Assembly (NCBI GenBank): GCA_027600665.1
Contig: JADGJL010000598.1
Coordinates: forward strand, 1-17,458
DNA: 17,458 bases
Source: Irineochytrium annulatum
Lineage: Eukaryota > Chytridiomycota > Chytridiomycetes > Chytridiales > Chytridiaceae
Direction: 5' to 3'
Program-made: the position numbers and the translations under genes
In this document: positions 17,087 through 17,458 of the stretch, piece after piece
How the letters are laid out: every line of letters begins with the position of its first letter
How positions within the stretch are numbered: position 1 is the first letter of the stretch
The notes under the pieces: model-generated
Database searches by the model: none
What the model saw: only the letters and a program-made list of their open reading frames with translations
Told to the model about the DNA's origin: nothing

Positions 17087-17458
17087 CTACACATCAGCCT
17101 TAACCGCCGTCGCCACCGCATGCCCCGCGACGCCCCTCCTCTCCTCGACCTCCACATGCCTCCTCAGCGCATCGCTCCTCCAGAATCGCCTCCCACATCC
17201 CTCGCATGCGTATCGCCCCTGGCCCCGCTCGTGCAGGCACCTCGTGTGCCTGCTCAGGTCGTGCGCCCTCGCGAACCGCGCGTCGCATTGGTCGCACGCG
17301 AAGGGCCGCTCGTTCGTGTGGATCCCCCTTATGTGGGAGGTCAAGTTGTACCGGCGGGTAAAAGTGCGGTGGCAGTCAGGGAAGGGGCAAGGGTGCGGGT
17401 TCGCCGAGCGGCGGTGCCGACGCTTTGTGGGCGCGACCGTGGTCGCGGTGGAGGGGGA
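17087..17458 (-). CDS. C2H2 zinc-finger protein, C-terminal part (5' end outside window)
   Basis: The frame is open to the window edge and ends at TAG (17089-17087), giving 123 visible residues. Three consecutive fingers are seen: CPFPDCHRTFTRRYNLTSHI with H-x4-H; CDQCDARFARAHDLSRHTRCLH (C-x2-C-x12-H-x4-H); and CEGCGRRFWRSDALRRH. The fingers are joined by TNERPFA and RGQGRYA linkers, the first close to the TGEKP type. This arrangement is typical of fungal sequence-specific DNA-binding transcription factors. The last finger lacks a second His at normal spacing (HVEVEERRG follows), so it may be non-standard or degenerate. The N-terminal regulatory part lies outside the window, so the target pathway cannot be assigned. 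Confidence 0.9.
   Translation of the reverse strand, partial: SPSTATTVAPTKRRHRRSANPHPCPFPDCHRTFTRRYNLTSHIRGIHTNERPFACDQCDARFARAHDLSRHTRCLHERGQGRYACEGCGRRFWRSDALRRHVEVEERRGVAGHAVATAVKADV

Overview
The window looks like nuclear DNA of a fungus. Protein-coding genes are interrupted by very short spliceosomal introns (mostly 38-74 nt, GT...AG, often with CTAAC/CTTAC-like branch sites). Two genes resemble the fungal silencing factor Clr2, and there is a GPI-anchored cell-wall GH16 enzyme. An early-diverging (chytrid-like) fungus is a reasonable guess, but it is inference only. No phage, plasmid, CRISPR, rRNA or tRNA was seen.

Layout. (1) 3-735 (+): C-terminal part of an Arg/Asp/Tyr/Gly-rich, RNA-binding-type protein. 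(2) ~1017-1631 (+): a SAP30BP/HCNGP homologue with a C-terminal UHM-ligand-like motif. (3) 1827-4626 (-) and 4653-7577 (-): two tandem, strongly diverged Clr2-like genes only 26 nt apart. Each has an MBD-like module, a CxC..C motif and a C-terminal Clr2/BAH-like region. The upstream copy also carries a DEK_C-type domain, and the downstream copy uses a 15-nt microexon to complete its MBD-like core. (4) 7903-9235 (+): seven-exon secreted GH16 enzyme with a GPI-type tail. (5) 9846-10676 (+): 1-Cys peroxiredoxin of the PRDX6 type whose first coding exon is just the start codon. (6) 11035-12714 (-): DUF2236/MpaB-type oxygenase with a C-terminal membrane segment. (7) 13124-14101 (+): intronless TDP2-like phosphodiesterase. 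(8) 14885-16577 (-): HSL-type alpha/beta hydrolase. (9) 17087-17458 (-): C-terminal part of a C2H2 zinc-finger protein.

How the genes relate. Most neighbours share no pathway, as is usual in fungal chromosomes. The exception is the Clr2-like pair. In fission yeast Clr2 is a subunit of the SHREC histone deacetylase/remodeller complex that silences heterochromatin. Here two versions sit head to tail with almost no spacer and with different accessory domains. This pair (DEK_C fusion, microexon, near-zero spacing, possible read-through splicing) is the most unusual part of the window. Exon boundaries were worked out by hand from splice signals, reading frame and paralogue comparison, without transcript data.
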